This document shows positions 60,613-64,000 of a DNA stretch of 64,000 nucleotides, in pieces. A program made the translations under genes and the position numbers. Position 1 is the stretch's first letter; the number at the start of each line of letters is the position of its first letter. A model generated the notes under the pieces. It saw nothing but the letters and a program-made list of their open reading frames with translations, had not been told where the DNA came from and searched no databases. Where the stretch lies: NCBI GenBank assembly GCA_019359695.1, contig JAHHGV010000010.1, positions 62,001 through 126,000 on the forward strand, read 5' to 3'. Source of the stretch: Brasilonema angustatum HA4187-MV1. Its GTDB lineage: Bacteria; Cyanobacteriota; Cyanobacteriia; Cyanobacteriales; Nostocaceae.

Positions 60613-61950
60613 CTATGAGTTGGCAACAGCTTCGTTTTCCTCATTTGATTGCAAAGTCACAGGTATCTGTATTGCCAAAGTTAAAGTGCAAGACAACATA
60701 AACATGGATAAAGCCAACCATAAAAAATGATTACTTTGAAAATAGAAGGTTGATAAAGATAGACCAATGAATCCCAGCAAGCCACTGATTATGTATGTAT
60801 TGCGTACAGCAACTCCCTCACCCAAGCCAGCAAAATATCCATCTAGAACATAAGCGAATCCTGAACCCACGACAACAAGAAGCACCCAGGGGATATAGAC
60901 TCTAATTGCTTCTATCAATTCAGAATGGTTCGTAAACAGATTAAATATAGGATCAGGAAAAAAGACAGCAGCCACCCCAACTACTAAAGCAATAGCCAAA
61001 TTAGTTCCTAATGCAATTTGCAAAAGTGGGACAAATTTATGTTTTGCTCCTTGACCTTGAAAGTTACCGATTAAAGTCACAGTAGCGTATTCTACTCCAT
61101 CACACATATACATACTTAATGCTACGACTTGAAGAAGTAAAACATTTTCAGCCAGAACACTAGTTCCCAATGTTGCACTAAAAGCATTGAAAAGGACAAA
61201 AATAGATACGATAACTACAGACCTAACAGATAGATTGCGGTTTAGAACAAAAGGAGTTTGGAAGGCGGACAAATTAAAGACTTTCCCTGTTAAATTACCT
61301 ACTTCTTTTAACGGGACTTCACGGATAATCATCACAAGCCCTACAAATAAGGTTAGATATTGGCTAATAGCTTGCGACAATCCAGCCCCCATGCTTGACC
61401 AATCCCAAAGAACAATGAAAAGATAATTCAGTACAACATTAGCAACGTTTCCAACAATAGCAAGGAAAAGGACTTTGCGATTTTTTTCTTGTCCAAGAAA
61501 CCATCCAAATAAGGCTAAGTTAACCAAAGCCGCAGGCGCTCCCCAAATCCGGGTATTAAAATAAGCAATACCGGCCAGTTCCACATCTGGAGTAGCGTTC
61601 AACAACAGAAAACCTAGCTTCCCTAGAGGGTATTGCAATAGCAGAAAAAGTATACCCAATCCTAAAGCAATTAAGGCATTTTGTAGACCTGCTAGAACTA
61701 TTGCTTCTTGATCATCTCGTCCAGCGGCTTGAGATATAACGGCAGTTGTTCCTGACTTGATAAAGGAACAACTCTCGTAGAGAAAATCAAACAAAATAGC
61801 ACCTAATGCCACCCCAGCTAAATAACTAATGCTTGAGAGGTGTCCCAGGAAAGCTACGCTGATTGCACCGGACAAGGGTATTGTAATATTAGACACTACG
61901 TTGACAGTAGCGAGTTTTAAAAAGCGAGATAGAAAGTCGTATTGAAGCAA
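60613..61950 (-). CDS. MATE-family (DinF-like) efflux transporter
   Basis: A 445-residue transporter with 12 hydrophobic segments in two pseudo-repeats. The LPLSGAISVAFLGHLSSISY-like start reads TIPLSGAISVAFLGHLSS, followed by SCSFIKSGTTAVISQAAG. The second half has ALSMYMCDGVEYATVTLIGN. DinF-like MATE proteins export cationic or amphipathic compounds, or lipid-linked products, with a cation gradient. The start is TTG 61950, as no ATG lies near. It could export a product of the adjacent biosynthetic island. Confidence 0.85.
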   Translation of the reverse strand: MLQYDFLSRFLKLATVNVVSNITIPLSGAISVAFLGHLSSISYLAGVALGAILFDFLYESCSFIKSGTTAVISQAAGRDDQEAIVLAGLQNALIALGLGILFLLLQYPLGKLGFLLLNATPDVELAGIAYFNTRIWGAPAALVNLALFGWFLGQEKNRKVLFLAIVGNVANVVLNYLFIVLWDWSSMGAGLSQAISQYLTLFVGLVMIIREVPLKEVGNLTGKVFNLSAFQTPFVLNRNLSVRSVVIVSIFVLFNAFSATLGTSVLAENVLLLQVVALSMYMCDGVEYATVTLIGNFQGQGAKHKFVPLLQIALGTNLAIALVVGVAAVFFPDPIFNLFTNHSELIEAIRVYIPWVLLVVVGSGFAYVLDGYFAGLGEGVAVRNTYIISGLLGFIGLSLSTFYFQSNHFLWLALSMFMLSCTLTLAIQIPVTLQSNEENEAVANS

Positions 61951-62444
61951 TGTTAAAATCCCTTAGGATAGATATTTAAGTATATTTTATCGGCCTTTGT
62001 TCTTTCCTCACCACAATTAACTATGATGCTCTTGAGGAGAGTATTGCTTATCAGGCAATCTAAGAGTTTCGTAAGGGGCGTAATCCAACTAACTTAGCTC
62101 GGAATTAACAGAACACTATTATCACAACTTACGGTCATGATTTTGCTATAGCCAGCACAGAATTCACCCGTAATACTTCACCAAACAACTTAGGTCGGCA
62201 AGCAACAGACTTGAGTGCGCACACAGCAAGGGTGGAAGATTGTGGCAGCACATGTCAGCATACGTGAAAAGCAATGATTGGAGGCAATCGGCACGCCGTC
62301 TAATGCTTTTTGGTCTAGAGGTCTATTCTTCGGTCGAATTCCTCTGGGTTATCGGTTTCTACGGTGATAAGTTTGCACGCTTGAGTTTGGTTGATGATTC
62401 AAGCTCATGTTCAGGTCATGCAGCGTACAGAAAAAGAATTTGGT
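61951..62444. other. Intergenic region with possible gene remnant
   Basis: No intact gene is seen. On the plus strand one frame reads FRKGRNPTNLARN, stop, then TEFTRNTSPNNLGRQATDLS, two similar NPTNLAR/SPNNLGR phrases either side of a stop. This might be a decayed repeat peptide. An open frame at 62240-62446 has no domain and is not called. Confidence 0.35.
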
Positions 62445-62559
62445 AATACCAATTCTCCATGAAGATGCACTTAATATTTATTAGACGAACCGCCAAGACG
62501 CCAAGAACACCAAGAATGAAAGAGTAAGTATTAAGTGCAAGTTTACAGAGAATTGGTAT
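62445..62559. mobile_element. MITE-like element with ATACCAATTCTC termini
   Basis: ATACCAATTCTCC...TGCACTTAATATT (62445-62477) is mirrored by AGTATTAAGTGCA...GAGAATTGGTAT (62527-62559), about 33-base imperfect inverted repeats. The short middle contains GCCAAGACGCCAAGAACACC, a dispersed cyanobacterial motif. Non-coding, 115 bases. Confidence 0.6.
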
Positions 62560-62817
62560 AAGAATTCAGCACCAATGAGATCACAAATCAGAATTTATAA
62601 GGAGTCTATGATTTTTGGTATATTCCTTTCATCAAATTTTCAACGGAATTTTTAACTCTTCTGACTCAGGAATTGCTGGCTCCTGAATTCTTACCAAATT
62701 TCTCCTAATTTAATAAAATCTGTAATATTACCTTGCCGCGATTTTGTTGGTACACGAAGGCGTCTTCTCCCTCTACTCTCTCCACGTCTGTAGTCTCCCC
62801 CTTTCCCTGGTTCCGCT

Positions 62818-63759
62818 ATGCTTCAAAAACTCCGACTCAACTTCAGTTCGTTGTTTGGCTTGTGCTTGTTGGTACTTTCTTTATGGGCAATTAGCCACGA
62901 ACTACGTGAGTATCGTTACCAAGATGTTTTGAACTCTTTAGGAAAAATTCCTAAAAGGCACTTAAGTTTGTCAATTTTATTGTCAAACATAGGCTATCTA
63001 GTGATGGTCTCATATGATGCTCTAGGCTTTAGCTATATTGGTCGTTCTCTGGCTCTGCGAAAAATTGCTTTCACTGGGTTTATTAGCTCTGTACTCGGCA
63101 ACACCATAGGTTTTGCTTTGGTAACTGGCAGTGCTATCCGTTATCGTTATTATTCCAATTGGGGAGTATCACCACTGGCGATCGCCCAAGTTATTGCTTT
63201 TGCCAATTTTACTTTTTGGTTAGGAGTTTTTGCCGCATCTGGCGTAATATTTCTCTTCAACCCCTTGGAAATCCCCACCCAAATACATTTACCTTTTACA
63301 GACACACGTCCTCTGGGTGTTATTTTCCTATTAATAGTTATTTCTTATTTATTAGGAAGTATTTTTATTAAAACACCGTTAGTCATTCGTCGCCAAGAGT
63401 TTCGTTTTCCTTCTTTCAAGATAGCTTTTGCTCAAGTCGTCATTTCTAGCATTGACTGGATGATAGCTGCAGCAGTTCTTTATTTGCTGCTTCCTGCCAA
63501 TAGTGTATCTTTTCTGGACGTGTTGAGAACCTACTCACTCGCTATGTTTGCAGGTGTAGTAAGTAACGTCCCTGCTGGGTTAGGAGTGTTTGAGATTGTC
63601 ATCTTGTATTTTCTGTCTGCTAAAGTTTCTCCTGTAGTTGTTTTGGGTGCAACACTAGCTTACAGAGCAATTTACGACTTATTGGCTTTGCTAATAGCAA
63701 CAAGTTTACTGGGACTCTATGAAATTAAACACGGTACAAGAAATATAATTAACAAATAG
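62818..63759 (+). CDS. MprF-flippase-like (LPG synthase TM/YbhN family) membrane protein
   Basis: A 313-residue protein with about eight membrane helices, matching the LPG_synthase_TM/UPF0104 family: [40 protein letters not shown], then [20 protein letters not shown], all typical of the flippase half of MprF. Stand-alone members are thought to move lipids across membranes. In this genome the synthase-type half is encoded separately at 41353-43017, so the two may work together, but they are 20 kb apart. ATG 62818. It lies 32 bases upstream of aspartate kinase. Confidence 0.85.
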   Translation: MLQKLRLNFSSLFGLCLLVLSLWAISHELREYRYQDVLNSLGKIPKRHLSLSILLSNIGYLVMVSYDALGFSYIGRSLALRKIAFTGFISSVLGNTIGFALVTGSAIRYRYYSNWGVSPLAIAQVIAFANFTFWLGVFAASGVIFLFNPLEIPTQIHLPFTDTRPLGVIFLLIVISYLLGSIFIKTPLVIRRQEFRFPSFKIAFAQVVISSIDWMIAAAVLYLLLPANSVSFLDVLRTYSLAMFAGVVSNVPAGLGVFEIVILYFLSAKVSPVVVLGATLAYRAIYDLLALLIATSLLGLYEIKHGTRNIINK

Positions 63760-63791
63760 AATTCCTAGGGACAATTGACTACATAAAACTT

Positions 63792-64000
63792 ATGGCGCTC
63801 ATAGTTCAGAAATATGGTGGTACATCTGTCGGTTCAGTAGAGCGTATTCAAGCTGTTGCACAGCGCGTGTGCAAAACGGTTATTGCAGGACACTCTCTTG
63901 TTGTTGTGCTTTCCGCTATGGGAAAAACCACAGATGGACTCGTTAAGCTAGCATACGAAATCTCACAAAATCCCAACAGCCGGGAAATGGATATGTTGCT
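63792..64000 (+). CDS. lysC: Aspartate kinase, N-terminal fragment cut by window edge
   Basis: From ATG 63792 the frame encodes [20 protein letters not shown], the unmistakable start of aspartate kinase, with [20 protein letters not shown], then runs off the end of the window after 69 residues. It phosphorylates aspartate at the head of the lysine, threonine and methionine pathway. The KYGGTSV motif binds ATP. The C-terminal ACT domains that give feedback inhibition are not visible. Confidence 0.95.
   Translation, partial: MALIVQKYGGTSVGSVERIQAVAQRVCKTVIAGHSLVVVLSAMGKTTDGLVKLAYEISQNPNSREMDML

Noticed and set aside
62240-62446. 68-codon plus-strand open frame
   Set aside because: There is no ribosome-binding site, domain or hydrophobic pattern; it ends within the left arm of an inverted-repeat element.

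Overview
The window is a chromosomal segment of a filamentous, probably heterocyst-forming cyanobacterium (Nostocales-like). The diagnostic evidence is the N-terminal half of a split dnaE gene ending in a trans-splicing intein half (14293-16923), HIP1-type GCGATCGC octamers (for example 577-584), a DUF1816 gene beside mini-RNase III and RlmB, a WGxxGxxG-type anchored repeat protein, and many small interspersed palindromic repeats. No rRNA, tRNA or CRISPR array was recognised. The genus cannot be fixed from sequence alone.

Layout. 1-3.8 kb: a toxin-antitoxin pair cut by the left edge, an aldehyde dehydrogenase, and a rare acyl-CoA dehydrogenase/cyclase fusion. 4.2-11 kb: housekeeping and signalling genes (retropepsin-like lipoprotein, carA, STAS protein, mini-RNase III, RlmB, DUF1816, alpha/beta hydrolase). 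11-18 kb: two CAP-domain secreted proteins separated by a MITE-like element, split dnaE, and a Gly/Thr repeat surface protein. 18.8-27.3 kb: NCS2-type permease, a small RHH protein, a 5' remnant of a class II ribonucleotide reductase gene, NurA, remnants of conflict-type genes, MITE-like repeats, a HAD hydrolase and a flavin monooxygenase. 27.9-31.4 kb: a glycosyltransferase and an ActP-like symporter with its DUF485 partner.

31.8-41.1 kb is an accessory, conflict-type island. A STAND (NB-ARC-TPR) gene is broken into three reading frames by an in-frame stop and a frameshifting deletion. Facing away from it is a GTPase operon: a dynamin-like GTPase, a second P-loop GTPase with a C-terminal coiled coil, a protein with one C-terminal membrane helix, and a helical protein in an overlapping frame. 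An IscB RNA-guided nuclease element with its upstream omega-RNA region is inserted between the second and third genes. This is the best candidate for an uncharacterised system.

41.3-46 kb: an operon of two tandem esterases and an MprF-type aminoacyl-lipid synthase, flanked by about 40-bp inverted repeats, then another hydrolase. 46.3-49 kb: a DUF1349 gene and an IS607-type element (serine recombinase plus TnpB). 48.9-61.9 kb: a surface-glycan and small-molecule island (Nudix protein, DegT aminotransferase, cupin, GH13 glucosidase, TylF-like methyltransferase, acyltransferase 3, glycosyltransferases, histidine phosphatase, SnoaL-like protein, aldo/keto reductase, MATE exporter). The right edge holds an MprF-flippase-like membrane protein and the start of aspartate kinase.
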